Below, in pieces: positions 40,501 to 48,943 of a DNA stretch of 64,000 nt; the first letter of the stretch is position 1; every line of letters begins with the position of its first letter. The DNA lies in the NCBI RefSeq assembly GCF_020520285.1, contig NZ_CP084742.1, forward strand, positions 6,249,501 through 6,313,500, read 5' to 3'. Below the pieces are notes generated by a model. It was not told where the DNA came from and searched no databases. It saw only the letters and a program-made list of their open reading frames with translations. The translations under genes were made by a program, and so were the position numbers. This stretch comes from Pseudomonas sp. L5B5 (lineage in GTDB: Bacteria; Pseudomonadota; Gammaproteobacteria; Pseudomonadales; Pseudomonadaceae).

Positions 40501-43500
40501 TGAGCTGGTGGCAACAGCAACTGGCTGGCCCGGCCGCGCAACTGCCGGGCCTGAATATCGCCGGCAGCCAGCAGCATCAGCAGGCCCGCAGCCACAGCGT
40601 GACCCTGGATGCCGAGCGCACCCGCCAACTGCTGCAACAGGCGCCGGCGGCCTATCGCACCCAGGTCAACGACCTGCTGCTGACCGCCCTGGCCCGGGTG
40701 CTGTGCCGTTGGAGCGGACAGCCTTCGGCCCTGGTGCAACTGGAAGGCCACGGCCGCGAGGCGCTGTTCGACGAGATCGACCTGACCCGTACCGTCGGCT
40801 GGTTCACCAGCGCCTACCCGCTGCGCCTGACTCCGTTGCAGGTGGAAGAAGCAGCCGGGCAGGGCGCCTCGATCAAGGCCATCAAGGAACAACTGCGCGG
40901 TGTGCCGCACAAGGGCCTGGGCTATGGCGTGCTGCGCTACCTGGCGGATGAAAGCTGCCGCGAGGCCCTGGCGGCGTTGCCGCTGGCACCGGTGACCTTC
41001 AACTACCTGGGGCAGTTCGATCAGAGTTTTGGCGCCGATGCGTTGCTGCGCCCGCTGGATGAGTCCGTCGGCCCGGCCCACGCACCTGAAGCGCCGTTGC
41101 CCAACGAGTTGAGCATCGACAGCCAGGTCTATGGTGGTGAACTGGTGCTGCGCTGGACCTACAGCGCCGAGCGTTTCGACGCCGAGCTGATCGGCGAGCT
41201 GGCCGACGCCTACCTGGGCGAGCTGCACAGCCTGATCGCCCATTGCCTGAGGGACGATGCCGGTGGCCTGACGCCGTCGGACTTCCCCCTGGCGCGCCTG
41301 ACCCAGGCCCAGCTCGATGGCCTGCCGGTACCGGCGGCGCAGATCGAGGACGTCTACCCGCTGACCCCGATGCAGGAAGGCATGCTGTTGCACACCCTGC
41401 TGGAGCCGGGCACCGGCCTCTATTACATGCAGGACCGCTACCGCATCAACAGCGAGCTGGACCCCGAGCGTTTCGCCCAGGCCTGGCAGGCCGTGGTGGC
41501 CCGCCATGAGGCCCTGCGCGCGTCTTTTTGCTGGAACGTCGGCGAAGACATGCTGCAGGTTATCCACAAGCCGGGCAGCACGCCCATCGAGTGCCTCGAC
41601 TGGAGCGCAGTGCCCGAGGCCGAGCAAGAAGCCAAGCTCCAGGTCCTGCATAAACAGGAGCGCGAGACCGGTTTCGATCTGCTCAACCAGGCGCCGTTCC
41701 ACCTGCGGCTGATCCGCGTCGGCGCCGCGCGCTACTGGTTCATGATGAGCAACCACCACATCCTTATCGATGCCTGGTGCCGCTCCTTGCTGATGAACGA
41801 CTTCTTCGAGATCTACACGGCCCTGGGCGAAGGCCGCGAGGCCCAACTGTCGGTGCCGCCGCGCTACCGCGACTACATCGGCTGGCTGCAGCACCAGAGC
41901 CTGTCGGAAGCGCGGCAGTGGTGGCGGCAGAACCTTCAAGGTTTCGAACGAACAACGCCGATCCCCAGCGACCGGCCGTTCCTGCGTGAACACGCCGGGG
42001 ACAGCGGCGGCATGATCGTCGGCGACTGCTATACCCGCCTCGATGCCCGGGACGGCGCGCAGCTGCGCGAGCTGGCGCAGCAGCATCAGTTGACCATCAA
42101 CACCTTCGCCCAGGCGGCCTGGGCCCTGGTGCTGCGGCGCATGAGCGGCGATCGCGACGTACTGTTCGGGGTCACCGTGGCCGGACGTCCGGTAGAGATG
42201 CCGGAGATGCAACGCACCGTCGGCCTGTTCATCAACAGCATCGTCCTGAGGGTCAAGCTGCCCCAGGACGGTGAGCGCTGCAGCGTGCGCCAGTGGCTCA
42301 GCGGCCTGCTCGACAGCAACATGCAGCTGCGCGAATACGAGTACCTGCCGCTGGTGGCAATCCAGGAAACCAGCGAACTGCCCAAGGGCCAGCCGCTGTT
42401 CGATAGCCTGTTCGTGTTCGAGAACGCGCCCGTGGAGGTCTCGGTGCTGGACCGTGCCCAGAGCCTGAACGCCACTTCGGATTCCGGCCGTACTCACACC
42501 AACTTCCCGATCACCGCGGTGTGCTACCCGGGGGATGACCTGGGCTTGCACCTGTCCTACGACCAGCGCTACTTCGAGCAGGCGACCATCGAGCGCATGC
42601 TCGGCGAGTTCAAGCGCCTGCTGCTGGCCCTGATGCAGGGATTCCATGGCGACATGGCCGAACTGCCGCTGCTGGGTGAAGAGGAGCAGGACTTCCTGCT
42701 GGCCGGTTGCAACCAGAGCCAGCATGACTACCCGCTAGAGCGCAGCTACGTGGAACTGTTCGAGGCCCAGGTGGCGGCGCATCCGCAACGCATCGCCGCC
42801 AGTTGCCTGGACCAGCGCTACAGCTACGCCGAGTTGAATCAGTGCAGTAACCGTCTGGGCCATGCCCTGATCGCCAACGGCGTGGGCTTGGATCAGCCGG
42901 TGGCCTTGCTGGCCGAGCGTGGCCTGGAGCTGCTGGGCATGATCATCGGCAGCTTCAAGGCCGGGGCCGGCTATCTGCCCCTGGACCCGGGCCTGCCGGG
43001 CCAGCGCCTGGGCCGGATCATCGAGCTCAGTCGCACGCCGATCCTGGTGTGCACCGCGGCCTGTCGTGAACAGGCCCAGGCCCTGCTGGACGAATTCGGC
43101 TGCGCCGGCCGTCCGCGGCTGCTGGTCTGGGAAGAGCTGCAAGCCGCTGGGCATGCCCAGAGCAACCCGGGCCGCTACAGCGCGCCGGACAACCTCGCGT
43201 ATGTGATCTACACCTCCGGTTCCACCGGCCTGCCCAAGGGCGTGATGGTGGAGCAGCGCGGCATGCTCAATAACCAGCTGAGCAAGGTGCCGTACCTGCA
43301 GCTGAGCGAGGCTGACGTGATCGCCCAGACCGCCTCCCAGAGCTTCGACATTTCGGTCTGGCAGTTCCTCGCCGCGCCGCTGTTCGGTGCCCGGGTGGAC
43401 ATCGTGCCCAACACCATTGCTCACGATCCCCAGGGCCTCCTGGCCCACGTCGAGGAACAGGGCATCACCGTGCTGGAAAGCGTGCCATCGCTGATCCAGG

Positions 43501-44588
43501 GCATGCTCGCCCAAGACGCCATTGCCCTGGATGGCCTGCGCTGGATGCTGCCCACCGGCGAGGCCATGCCCCCCGAGCTGGCGCACCAGTGGCTGCTGCG
43601 TTATCCACAGATCGGCCTGGTGAATGCCTACGGCCCGGCGGAATGCTCCGATGACGTGGCCTTCTTCCGTGTCGACCTGGCCTCGACCCGTGGTGCCTAC
43701 CTGCCCATCGGCACGCCCACTGACAACAACCAGTTGTACCTGATGGACGAAGCCTTGGAGCTGGTGCCCCTGGGGGCGGTGGGTGAATTGTGCGTGGCCG
43801 GCACCGGTGTCGGCCGTGGGTATGTCAGCGACCCGTTGCGTACCGCGCAAGCCTTTGTGCCCCATCCGTTCGGTGCTGCGGGCGAACGCCTGTACCGCAC
43901 CGGCGACCTGGCACGCCGGCGCAGTGATGGTGTGCTGGAGTACGTCGGCCGCATTGACCATCAGGTGAAGATCCGCGGCTACCGCATCGAACTGGGCGAG
44001 ATTGAAGCCCGCCTGCATGAACAGCCGGAAATCCGCGACGCGGCCGTCGGTGTACAGGAAGGGGTCAATGGCAAGCACCTGGTGGGTTACCTGGTGGCCA
44101 GCGAATCGGGCCTGACACCCACCGAGCGCCTGGAGCGGATCAAGCCGCGCCTGCGCGCCGAGCTGCCGGAATACATGGTGCCGCTGCACTGGCTGTGGCT
44201 GGAGCGCCTGCCGCTCAATGCCAACGGCAAGCTTGATCGCAAGGCCTTGCCAGCCTTGGAGATCGGCCAGTTGCAGAGCGAGGACTACCTGGCCCCGAGC
44301 AGCGAGCTGGAGCAGACCCTGGCGGACATCTGGGCCGAAGTGCTCAAGGTCGAGCGAGTAGGGGTGCGCGACAACTTCTTCGAGTTGGGCGGGCATTCTC
44401 TGCTGGCGACCCAGATCGCCTCGCGGGTACAGAAGACCCTGCAACGCAACGTGCCGCTGCGGGCCATGTTCGAATGCAGCACGGTGCAGGAACTGGCCGC
44501 GTACATCGATAGCCTGGCCGGGAGTGAGATCAGCGAGGAGAAGGTCGATCGCCTGAGCGACCTGATGGCCGAGCTGGAGGGCTTGTAA
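31572..44588 (+). CDS. pvdL: PvdL, pyoverdine chromophore non-ribosomal peptide synthetase
   Basis: A 4338-residue synthetase, close to the 4342 of P. aeruginosa PvdL, with the same start ([20 protein letters not shown]). Domain order by motif: acyl-CoA ligase 1-590, carrier LGGNSIAA near 612; condensation HHIIADG near 808; adenylation 1 (SGSTG near 1281), carrier GGHS near 1669; condensation HHIVTEG near 1864; adenylation 2 near 2344, carrier GGDS near 2739; epimerase-type HHLVVDG near 2918; condensation HHILIDA near 3395; adenylation 3 near 3881, carrier GGHS near 4273. There is no thioesterase; the chain passes to the next synthetase. By analogy it builds acyl-L-Glu-D-Tyr-L-Dab, the chromophore precursor. 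ATG 31572 follows AGGA; the frame extends upstream to 31485 without homologous sequence. An iron-starvation box precedes it. Confidence 0.95.
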   Translation: MTDAFELPSTLAQALQRRAVLAPDQVALRFIAEEQDQSVVLSYRDLDLRARTIAAALQANAEFGDRAVLLFPSGPDYVAAFFGCLYAGVIAVPAYPPESTRRHHQERLISIMADAEPRLLLTSAGLRDSLLQMDELKAAGAPQLLCVDTLEAGLAEDWQAVALAGDDIAFLQYTSGSTALPKGVQVSHGNLVANELLIRRGFGIDLNPDDVIVSWLPLYHDMGLIGGLLQPIFSGVPCVLMSPAYFLARPVRWLEAISEYGGTISGGPDFAYRLCSERVSESALERLDLSGWRVAYSGSEPIRLDTLERFAEKFSACGFSDDNFLASYGLAEATLFVAGGVRGQGIPALHLDDQALMQNHAEPGQGSAMMSCGFSQPEHAVLVMDPQQLSELPDNRIGEVWAAGPSIAHGYWRNPEATAKTFVQHAGRTWLRTGDLGFIRDGELFITGRLKDLLIVRGHNLYPQDIEKTIEREVEVVRKGRVAAFAVTEQGQEGIGIAAEISRSVQKILPPEALIKAIRQAVAEACQEAPSVVVLLNPGALPKTSSGKLQRSACRTRLADGSLDHYALFPQAGSVTASAAESSSDELQSLIGRIWQEQLQCASVAGDDHFFLLGGNSIAATQVMARLGQELGLELSLRLLFEAPTLGAFSAAVARLQQDGGVAQGSINALSRQQPLPQSLAQNRLWITWQLDPQSSAYNIPGGLRLRGELDEDALRASFQQLIQRHEALRTRFFERDGQALQQVDAAGEFNLQLIDISDLPPAEREARAQQIREDESRTQFDLEKGPLYWATLVRLDEEEHQLLLTLHHIIADGWSLNVLIDEFSRLYAAAAQGQNLELAPLALQYADYGSWQRQWLAQGEGQRQLDYWKQQLADEAPVLSLATDHPRSAQLRHSAARHSQRLSASLSEAVRQTAQAQQATPFMLLLAAFQTLLHRYSGQRDIRIGVPNANRPRLETQGLLGFFINTQVLRGQLDARQTFAELLQQTRRTALEAQAHQDLPFEQLLEAFPEAREQGLFQVMFNHQQRDLSALRRLPGLLAEELPWHSREAKFDLQLHTEEDRNGRLSLAFDYADELFDAASIERLAGHFISLLEHACQHPGNALGDLPMLSKAEAAQLQQWSVAPCAPAEHWLPERLHEQLRQTPERTALVWDGGQLNFAELHAQANRLAHYLRDKGVGPDVCVAIAAERSPQLLIGLLAIIKAGGAYVPLDPDYPAERLAYMLGDSGVELLLTQAHLLGQMPEAPGVSAIAMDSLKLDSWPSHAPGLHLHGDNLAYVIYTSGSTGQPKGVGNTHQALMERLQWMQDSYQLQDDDVLMQKAPISFDVSVWECFWPLITGCRLLIAAPGEHRDPHRIAQLVQEHGVTTLHFVPPLLQLFVDEPLSAQCHSLRRVFSGGEALPAELRNRLLQQLPDAQLHNRYGPTETAINVTHWQCSLEDGERSPIGRPLGNVVCRVLDADLNPLPAGVPGELCISGQGLARGYLGRPALTAERFVVDPLSEEGARLYRTGDRVRWCTDGVLEYLGRLDQQVKLRGFRVEPQEIEARLLAQDGVAQAAVLVRDSVAGPQLIGYYTPHAGDEHEEQQSARLKTALAAELPEYMVPAQLVRLEAMPLSPSGKLDRRALPEPQWQVREHVEPSTELEQQIAAIWREVLGQPQIGLKDDFFALGGHSLLATQIISRTRQACDVELPLRTLFEASELEAFAEQVLLVQESGARNQQPPIARVDRSQPVPLSYSQQRMWFLWQMEPDSPAYNVGGMARLSGVLDVGRFEAALQALILRHETLRTTFPSVNGVAHQQVHADTGLRMAWKDFSALAPDARQQRLQQLADSEAHQPFDLETGPLLRACLVKAGEQEHYFVLTLHHIVTEGWAMDIFARELGALYEAFLDDRESPLEPLPVQYLDYSVWQRQWLESGERQRQLDYWTGQLGREHPLLELPSDRPRPAVQSHQGELYRFDLSDELAARVRAFNAEHGLTLFMTMTAALSVLLYRYSGQTDLRIGAPVANRIRPESEGLIGAFLNTQVLRCQLDGQMSVGQLLEQVRHTVIEGQSHQDLPFDHLVEALQPPRSAAYNPLFQVMCNVQRWEFQQSRQLAGMTVEYLVNDARATKFDLNLEVTDLDHRLGCCLTYSTDLFDEPRIARMAGHWRNLLEALLSDPQRRLCELPLLQAEEQQHLLDSLGVEPGEQRLDQCIHHLFSEQALARHDAPALTFAGQTLSYSELDSRANRLAWMLRERGVGPQVRVGLALERSLEMVVGLLAILKAGGAYVPLDPEYPLDRLHYMIDDSGIGLLLSDARMFAALGELPAGVGRWCLEEDGALLADYPTSELPFISLPQHQAYLIYTSGSTGQPKGVVVSHGEIAMHCQAVIRRFGMRPDDCELHFYSINFDAATERLLVPLLSGAQVVLRAQGQWDAEEICQLIRRHRISILGFTPSYGSQLAQHLATQQQALPVRMCITGGEALTGEHLQRIRAAFQPSLFFNAYGPTETVVMPLASLAPQQLAEGVASVPIGSIVGARVAYILDADLALVPQGATGELYVGGAGLAQGYHRRPGMSAERFVADPFAGDGGRLYRTGDLVRQCADGQVEYIGRVDHQVKIRGFRIELGEIETRLLDHPAVREAVVLALDTPAGKQLAGYLVTEVAEQNEVQQANLREVLKQQLKTQLPDYMVPTHLMLLTSMPLTANGKLDRRALPMPDPELNRQQYVAPSNALEQTLAKVWGEVLNVQQVGLNDNFFELGGDSILSIQVVSRARQLGIHFTPRDLFQHQTVQTLARVASHTQRVSAEQGQLSGEAPLTPIQHWFFDSAIPQPQHWNQALLLEPLGVLDAQLLEQALMAVVEQHDALRLRFNQAGGQWRAEYLPLSDAPLLWQVRVPSMATCEALFADAQRSLDLEHGPLLRAVLVDGPEGEQRVLLAIHHLVVDGVSWRVLLEDLQNVYRQLEAGQALNLPAKTSALRDWSSRLLAYAGSESLREELSWWQQQLAGPAAQLPGLNIAGSQQHQQARSHSVTLDAERTRQLLQQAPAAYRTQVNDLLLTALARVLCRWSGQPSALVQLEGHGREALFDEIDLTRTVGWFTSAYPLRLTPLQVEEAAGQGASIKAIKEQLRGVPHKGLGYGVLRYLADESCREALAALPLAPVTFNYLGQFDQSFGADALLRPLDESVGPAHAPEAPLPNELSIDSQVYGGELVLRWTYSAERFDAELIGELADAYLGELHSLIAHCLRDDAGGLTPSDFPLARLTQAQLDGLPVPAAQIEDVYPLTPMQEGMLLHTLLEPGTGLYYMQDRYRINSELDPERFAQAWQAVVARHEALRASFCWNVGEDMLQVIHKPGSTPIECLDWSAVPEAEQEAKLQVLHKQERETGFDLLNQAPFHLRLIRVGAARYWFMMSNHHILIDAWCRSLLMNDFFEIYTALGEGREAQLSVPPRYRDYIGWLQHQSLSEARQWWRQNLQGFERTTPIPSDRPFLREHAGDSGGMIVGDCYTRLDARDGAQLRELAQQHQLTINTFAQAAWALVLRRMSGDRDVLFGVTVAGRPVEMPEMQRTVGLFINSIVLRVKLPQDGERCSVRQWLSGLLDSNMQLREYEYLPLVAIQETSELPKGQPLFDSLFVFENAPVEVSVLDRAQSLNATSDSGRTHTNFPITAVCYPGDDLGLHLSYDQRYFEQATIERMLGEFKRLLLALMQGFHGDMAELPLLGEEEQDFLLAGCNQSQHDYPLERSYVELFEAQVAAHPQRIAASCLDQRYSYAELNQCSNRLGHALIANGVGLDQPVALLAERGLELLGMIIGSFKAGAGYLPLDPGLPGQRLGRIIELSRTPILVCTAACREQAQALLDEFGCAGRPRLLVWEELQAAGHAQSNPGRYSAPDNLAYVIYTSGSTGLPKGVMVEQRGMLNNQLSKVPYLQLSEADVIAQTASQSFDISVWQFLAAPLFGARVDIVPNTIAHDPQGLLAHVEEQGITVLESVPSLIQGMLAQDAIALDGLRWMLPTGEAMPPELAHQWLLRYPQIGLVNAYGPAECSDDVAFFRVDLASTRGAYLPIGTPTDNNQLYLMDEALELVPLGAVGELCVAGTGVGRGYVSDPLRTAQAFVPHPFGAAGERLYRTGDLARRRSDGVLEYVGRIDHQVKIRGYRIELGEIEARLHEQPEIRDAAVGVQEGVNGKHLVGYLVASESGLTPTERLERIKPRLRAELPEYMVPLHWLWLERLPLNANGKLDRKALPALEIGQLQSEDYLAPSSELEQTLADIWAEVLKVERVGVRDNFFELGGHSLLATQIASRVQKTLQRNVPLRAMFECSTVQELAAYIDSLAGSEISEEKVDRLSDLMAELEGL

Positions 44589-44593
44589 GCTTT

Positions 44594-44980
44594 TGTGGCG
44601 AGGGAACAAGCTCGCGCTGGGTGGCGCAGCCACCCCAATGGCTGCACCTCCGTTCCTCCAGGAAGCTCGCAGACTCAGGCTTTACGGCCGCTGCGTGCCC
44701 GAGCGGTGGTAATGCCTTCCTGTGGCGAGGGAGCTTGCTCCCGCTGGGTGGCACTGCCACCCCAATGGCTGCACCTCTGTACCTCCCGGAAGCTCGCAGA
44801 CTCAGGCTTTACGGCCGCTGCGCGCCCGAGCGGTGGTAATGCCTTCCTGTGGCGAGGGAGCTTGCTCCCGCTGGGTGGCACTGCCACCCCAATGGCTGCA
44901 CCTCTGTACCTCCAGGAAGCTCGCAGACTCAGGCTTTACGGCCGCTGCGCGCCCGAGCGGGAGCAAGCTCCCTCGCCACA
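44594..44980. repeat. Tandem array of three 127-bp REP-containing units closed by an inverted arm
   Basis: The sequence TGTGGCGAGGGA begins at 44594, 44721 and 44848, exactly 127 bp apart; the second and third units are almost identical and the first is more divergent. Each has the REP hairpin GGGAGCTTGCTCCCG, a GGTGGC/GCCACC hairpin, and a shared spacer containing CTCGCAGACTCAGGC. The array ends with an exact inverse of the REP arm at 44958-44980 (CGGGAGCAAGCTCCC, then TCGCCACA). It fills the gap after pvdL and may act as a transcript terminator or stabiliser. Confidence 0.93.
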
Positions 44981-45009
44981 CCGGGGGCTTCGGCCTGCCC
45001 GCTGATCCT

Positions 45010-45052
45010 TGCTATAGTCCGCCGCACATTGCCCGACAGCAGCCCTGTCGGG
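45010..45052 (+). promoter_or_regulatory. Possible promoter and leader hairpin of the first paralogue gene
   Basis: An extended -10 (TGCTATAGT, 45010-45018) is followed by a hairpin CCCGACAG-5 nt-CTGTCGGG (45032-45052) in the leader. No good -35 is seen. The same TGCTATAGTC occurs before the second paralogue. Confidence 0.5.
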
Positions 45053-45086
45053 CTTTGTCGTTTCAGACAGTTCAAGGACCGGAACC

Positions 45087-46124
45087 ATGGTAGAACAGCT
45101 CTATTGGCACGATATCGAAGACTCCCTGGGCCACTGGAGTGGCCTGGGTGTCGAGGTGGAACCGGGCCCCACGGACAAACCGCCGCTGTACCTGCGCACC
45201 GGCGACAATGCCCGGATCAAGCTGATGCACCACGACACGCCACTGTTCTGGGCCACCTTCGCCCGGGATCACGGCGGTGTCTGGCTGGTGCGCAACGCCC
45301 TGGCGGACGGCGCCGAATGCCGGCTGCTGGCGCCCATCGATTCACCCACGGTCGAGCAGTACGCAGCACTGGCTGCCGAGCAACGGATCAAGGCCTGGAG
45401 CCGCTATTTCGTCAGCCGTCTCAGCGAAAGCGCCCGGCACTTCCTCACCCCTGGTTTCTGGCTGGCCCAGAGCCTGCTGCCGGATCCCTCCAGCACCGCG
45501 CGCGGCCTGGACAACTGGCGCTTCAGCTCGGTGATCGACCCTTTGACCCACGTGCCCAGCTGGCACCTGTACGGCGAGGATTTTCTCGACAACCTGCAAC
45601 CCCAGACCCTGGAGTGGATCGACTGGTGGCACGGCGGCGGCAAGCTCATCGGCCTGCACCGCGTCGACCCCCAGGCCGGGCGCCTGAAGTGGTGGCGCAA
45701 GAAGGCCCGAGAGGGCAGCCTGCCACCGGTGCTGTTGTGGTACGTCGGCGGACTGGCGTCCTACCTGGTGATCGATGGGCACTACCGTTTGCAGGCCGCC
45801 ATCGCGGAAAATCTCGCGCCGTCCTTCATCGTCGTCAGTGCTACCCGCGCGCGGGAGTTCACGCCGAGCCTGGAACACCAGCAACGGGTCATGGATTCGC
45901 TGCGCAAGCGCGGCGACGCGGTGCCGCGCAACCAGGCCCTGAGTACCGAGAACCTCAACCGGGTGCTGATCCAGGCGTTCGACGACCGGCCGCAGTACCG
46001 CAGCGCTACCCCGGCCTGGGCCGGCAACGAGCCGGAAGCGCAGTGGTGCGACGAAGTGCGACAGTGCCTGGGCGGGCAGGGGCTGGCGGATGAGGTGGAC
46101 GCGGTGATCGCCCGGCGGGGGTAG
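45087..46124 (+). CDS. Uncharacterised protein with a ParB/sulfiredoxin-like motif (paralogue 1)
   Basis: A 345-residue soluble protein, no signal or membrane segments. The N-terminus reads MVEQLYWHDIEDSLGHWSGL. Near residues 180-245 it has WWHGGGKLIGLHRVDPQAGR, then LKWWRKKAREGSLPPVLLWY and LVIDGHYRLQAAI; the PP-[IV]-L ... DGH-x-RL-x-AA pattern resembles the core of ParB/Srx-fold domains. No C-terminal partner domain was recognised. AAGGA precedes ATG 45087. Its neighbour at 46213 is a clear paralogue along the full length. Location between pvdL and an iron-regulated operon suggests nothing firm; no iron-starvation or Fur box was seen. Function unknown. Confidence 0.85.
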   Translation: MVEQLYWHDIEDSLGHWSGLGVEVEPGPTDKPPLYLRTGDNARIKLMHHDTPLFWATFARDHGGVWLVRNALADGAECRLLAPIDSPTVEQYAALAAEQRIKAWSRYFVSRLSESARHFLTPGFWLAQSLLPDPSSTARGLDNWRFSSVIDPLTHVPSWHLYGEDFLDNLQPQTLEWIDWWHGGGKLIGLHRVDPQAGRLKWWRKKAREGSLPPVLLWYVGGLASYLVIDGHYRLQAAIAENLAPSFIVVSATRAREFTPSLEHQQRVMDSLRKRGDAVPRNQALSTENLNRVLIQAFDDRPQYRSATPAWAGNEPEAQWCDEVRQCLGGQGLADEVDAVIARRG

Positions 46125-46153
46125 GGCGCTGGCGAACAGGTCTCCAAACCCTC

Positions 46154-46162
46154 TGCTATAGT
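46154..46162 (+). promoter_or_regulatory. Possible extended -10 of the second paralogue gene
   Basis: TGCTATAGT lies 50 nt before GTG 46213, in the same sequence form as before the first paralogue gene; no clear -35 is visible. Confidence 0.45.
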
Positions 46163-46212
46163 CGCGCCCGTTCGCCGCAGGGCAGGTTGATGATTAGGGA
46201 TCAGGGACAATC

Positions 46213-47262
46213 GTGGAACAGATTTTCTGGCGTGATATCGAGGATTTGGCCGGCCACTGGAACGGCCTCGGCGTGGACGTCAAGCGCCCCGCCAATGGCA
46301 AGCCGAACCTGCGCCTGCTCAGCGGCCACAACGAGCGCATGCAACTGGTACTGGGTGACCAGACCCTGCTCTGGGGCACCATGTCGCGCTGCCTCTACGG
46401 CGTGTGGCTGGTGCGCAATCACCTGCTCGAGCAATTGCCGCAAACCCTGGTCGACTCCATCGATTCCCCCATGGTGGAACAACAGGCGCGCCTTGATCCG
46501 GCGCTGCGCCTCAAGGCCTGGAGCCGCTTCTTCGTCCAGCAACTGATGCAGCACCAGCCGGACTTTTTCTACCCCGGCTACTGGCTGGTGCGGGCCCTGC
46601 GCCCGGAATCCCAGAAACCCATGCGACCCATGCTCACCGGCACCGAAGCCTGGTACTTCAAGGGCGGCGAAGATGCCCGGAGCCACATGGCGCAGTGGGC
46701 GATCCATGGGCGCAACATCCTCGACAACCAACAGCCCGGTGCGGCGCGCTGGGTCGAATTGTACGAGGGCGGCGGGGCGGTGGTCGGCCTGCACGCCGTG
46801 GACCCGCATTCCGGGCGCCTGAAATGGTGGCGCAAGAAAGCCCGCGAAGGCAGCTTGCCACCGATCCTGCTGTGGTACGTCAGCGGCCTGAACTGCCACC
46901 TGATCCTCGATGGCCATTGCCGCCTGCAGGCGGCCATCGATGAAAACCTGCCGCCGGAGTTCCTGGTGCTCAGTTCTCCACGGCTCTACCGCTATCGTCC
47001 GAATCCGGATGAACAACAGAAGGTGCTGGGGGCGCTGCAAGTGCAGGTCCAGCGCAAGAAGCTGGACACCGGGCGTTTCAACCAGCTGCTGATCAGCACC
47101 TTCGACGATCGGCCGTACCACGGTTTTGGTAGCCAGTCCTGGGCCGGCATCGCTTCGGAGCAGGTGTGGATCGACCAGGTCAATGGAATCCTGAAGGCGC
47201 GCGGTGACCTGAGCGACCTGGAGGAAATCCTCGAGCGCGAGGCGCCTGAAGAATACCGCTGA
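46213..47262 (+). CDS. Uncharacterised protein with a ParB/sulfiredoxin-like motif (paralogue 2)
   Basis: A 349-residue soluble protein that is a divergent duplicate of the 45087 gene product. Shared blocks are the N-terminus (EQIFWRDIEDLAGHWNGLGV), the middle RLKAWSRFFVQQL, and the most conserved region near 185-250 (GLHAVDPHSGRLKWWRKKAR, EGSLPPILLWYV, LDGHCRLQAAIDENL). The HYRL of the first copy is HCRL here. It starts with GTG, AGGG about 7 nt upstream. Each copy seems to have its own promoter, arguing against a simple operon. Function unknown. Confidence 0.85.
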   Translation: MEQIFWRDIEDLAGHWNGLGVDVKRPANGKPNLRLLSGHNERMQLVLGDQTLLWGTMSRCLYGVWLVRNHLLEQLPQTLVDSIDSPMVEQQARLDPALRLKAWSRFFVQQLMQHQPDFFYPGYWLVRALRPESQKPMRPMLTGTEAWYFKGGEDARSHMAQWAIHGRNILDNQQPGAARWVELYEGGGAVVGLHAVDPHSGRLKWWRKKAREGSLPPILLWYVSGLNCHLILDGHCRLQAAIDENLPPEFLVLSSPRLYRYRPNPDEQQKVLGALQVQVQRKKLDTGRFNQLLISTFDDRPYHGFGSQSWAGIASEQVWIDQVNGILKARGDLSDLEEILEREAPEEYR

Positions 47263-47314
47263 GCGTTTCCCCCCGGGATTTCCCGTGGCAACCTGGGTTT
47301 TGCAATGGCGAACG

Positions 47315-47357
47315 TTGATTTTCGCGACCGGCAAACTGGATAATGATAACAATTACC
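47315..47357 (+). promoter_or_regulatory. Promoter with Fur box for the FecI-like sigma operon
   Basis: TTGATT (47315-47320), 18 nt, GATAAT (47339-47344) forms a sigma-70-like promoter. A Fur box, GATAATGATAACAATTACC (47339-47357), matches 16 of 19 consensus bases and covers the -10 and start region. The ATG at 47376 follows. Confidence 0.85.
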
Positions 47358-47375
47358 ATTAGCGCGCCGGTCTCG

Positions 47376-47882
47376 ATGCACAGTCCCGTAGACACCAAAG
47401 CCATAGTCGCCAACCTCTACAGCGAGAATTACCGCTGGTTGCGGGCCTGGCTGTATCGCCGATTGCAGTGTCCGCAGGATGCAGCGGACCTGACCCAGGA
47501 CACCTTCGTGCGCACACTGACGGCCGGCCAGTTGGCCGATCTCAACGAGCCGCGGGCGTTTCTGGCCACCGTGGCCAAACGCTTGTTGAGCAATCTGTTT
47601 CGACGCCGCGCCCTGGAGCAGCAATACCTGTTGGAACTGGCGCGGATGCCGCAGGCCTTCAGCCCCTCCGAAGAAGATCTGGCGCTGGTGCGCGAAGCGC
47701 TGGAGTCGATCGATCGGCTGCTCGAAGGTTTGCCGCAACGGGTGCGCCATGCCTTTATCCTGCATCGTCTTGAAGGCCTGTCGCAGCCACAGATCGCCGA
47801 GCGCCTGGAGGTGTCCCTGGCGACCGTCGAACGCGACCTGCGACGGGCGTTCCTGCATTGTCTCAGCGAGTGCGCCGTATGA
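47376..47882 (+). CDS. FecI/FpvI-like ECF sigma factor for an iron-siderophore receptor
   Basis: A 168-residue ECF sigma factor: region 2 at about residues 12-75 (QCPQDAADLTQDTFVRTLTA, AFLATVAKRLLSNLFRRRAL) and region 4 at about 105-160 (LLEGLPQRVRHAFILHRLEG, LSQPQIAERLEVSLATVERD). It should drive the adjacent receptor gene when FecR relays siderophore binding. An ATG at 47343 overlaps the -10 and Fur box and cannot be the start; ATG 47376 is used. It overlaps fecR by ATGA. This is a FiuI/FoxI/FpvI-type protein; which one cannot be decided from this sequence alone. Confidence 0.88.
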   Translation: MHSPVDTKAIVANLYSENYRWLRAWLYRRLQCPQDAADLTQDTFVRTLTAGQLADLNEPRAFLATVAKRLLSNLFRRRALEQQYLLELARMPQAFSPSEEDLALVREALESIDRLLEGLPQRVRHAFILHRLEGLSQPQIAERLEVSLATVERDLRRAFLHCLSECAV

Positions 47883-48853
47883 GCCGTACCGCTATCGAGC
47901 AAGCCAATCGCGCCGCGGTGGACTGGTTGCTGAAGCTTGAATCCAGCACACCGGGCGATGCCGTGCAGCAGGCCTTTGCCCACTGGTTGGCGCAGGGTGG
48001 TGAACATGCCGCTGCCTGGCAGCGAGTCAACGCCGTGCTGAGCCAGCCCTTGCAGCATCTGCAGGGCGCCGAGCAGCGCAGTCCCGGGCAACTGCAAGCG
48101 GCTAGCCGGGCCTTGCGTTCGCTGCCTGCACCCTCGCGGCGCAAGGTGCTGGGTGGTGGCCTGGCCCTGCTGTTGCTGGGCGGCGGCGCTGCCGGCCTGG
48201 TCAACCGCATGCTGCCCCTGGGCCATGTGTTGGCCGATCTGGATACCGCCACCGGCCAGCGCAGCGCCATGACCCTGGTCGATGGCAGCCGGATCCACCT
48301 GAATGCTCGCAGCGCGGTAGACATCCGCTTCGATGCCGTACAGCGGCGCATCATCCTGCGTGAAGGCACGGTGCAGGTCGATGTCGCTGCCGACCCTGCG
48401 CGGCCGTTTATCGTCGAAAGCCGCGATGGGCAGGTACAGGCCCTGGGCACGCGTTTCATGGTCAGCCGCAATGACCGCGGCAGCCTGGTTTCTGTGCAGC
48501 AGCACAGCGTGTTGCTGACCACCCCCCAGGGTCTCCAGCAGCGAATCGAGGCCGGGGACGCTTTCGCCTTCGATGGGCGAGGCATTGAGCGCCAGGCGCC
48601 CTCGCTGCGCACCCGGGTGGACTGGCTCGACGGCCGCATCGATGTGCGCAACGAGCCCCTGGGCGAGTTGATCGAGTTGCTGCGGCCCTACCGCAGCGGC
48701 CTGTTGCGCATCAGCCCAGAAGCGGCGCGAGTCCGGGTGTATGGGGTGTTTCCCCTGGATGACAGCGATCAGGTGCTGGTGTCTCTCGGCGAAACCCTGC
48801 CGATCCGGGTGACCCGCTATGGCTTCTGGCTGACCCGCATCGAGTTGCGCTGA
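47879..48853 (+). CDS. FecR-like transmembrane anti-sigma regulator
   Basis: A 324-residue FecR-family protein. A cytoplasmic N-terminal domain (AAVDWLLKLESSTPGDAVQQ, FAHWLAQGGEHAAAWQRV) is followed by a single membrane segment near residues 88-108 (RKVLGGGLALLLLGGGAAGL) and a periplasmic FecR domain (ATGQRSAMTLVDGSRIHLNA, IILREGTVQVDV, ALGTRFMVSR). Its C-terminus should touch the receptor's signalling domain. It starts inside the sigma-gene stop (ATGA) and ends 90 nt before the receptor start. Confidence 0.9.
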   Translation: MSRTAIEQANRAAVDWLLKLESSTPGDAVQQAFAHWLAQGGEHAAAWQRVNAVLSQPLQHLQGAEQRSPGQLQAASRALRSLPAPSRRKVLGGGLALLLLGGGAAGLVNRMLPLGHVLADLDTATGQRSAMTLVDGSRIHLNARSAVDIRFDAVQRRIILREGTVQVDVAADPARPFIVESRDGQVQALGTRFMVSRNDRGSLVSVQQHSVLLTTPQGLQQRIEAGDAFAFDGRGIERQAPSLRTRVDWLDGRIDVRNEPLGELIELLRPYRSGLLRISPEAARVRVYGVFPLDDSDQVLVSLGETLPIRVTRYGFWLTRIELR

Positions 48854-48943
48854 TTTTTTTCCAGAATAATGCCGGGACGATGAGGGGGTTGGGGTTTTCC
48901 CGTGTCCTGGTTATGGAAAGCCAACCTACAACGAGCCCTTTCC

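Noticed and set aside
35898..42725. A 2275-codon open frame on the minus strand opposite pvdL, and others at 33243-35633 and 42735-44633
   Set aside because: These are antisense shadows caused by high GC at third positions. They have no family-like sequence, while the plus strand encodes all synthetase motifs.
44594..44980. A CRISPR array
   Set aside because: The 127-bp period with near-identical whole units and REP hairpins does not fit short repeats with unique spacers, and there are no cas genes.
44595..45093. Plus-strand open frames across the repeat array
   Set aside because: They are repeat-encoded readings of the REP array with no ribosome site or family match.
47343..47375. An earlier ATG for the FecI-like sigma gene
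   Set aside because: It overlaps the -10 and the Fur box, so it would not be on the transcript.
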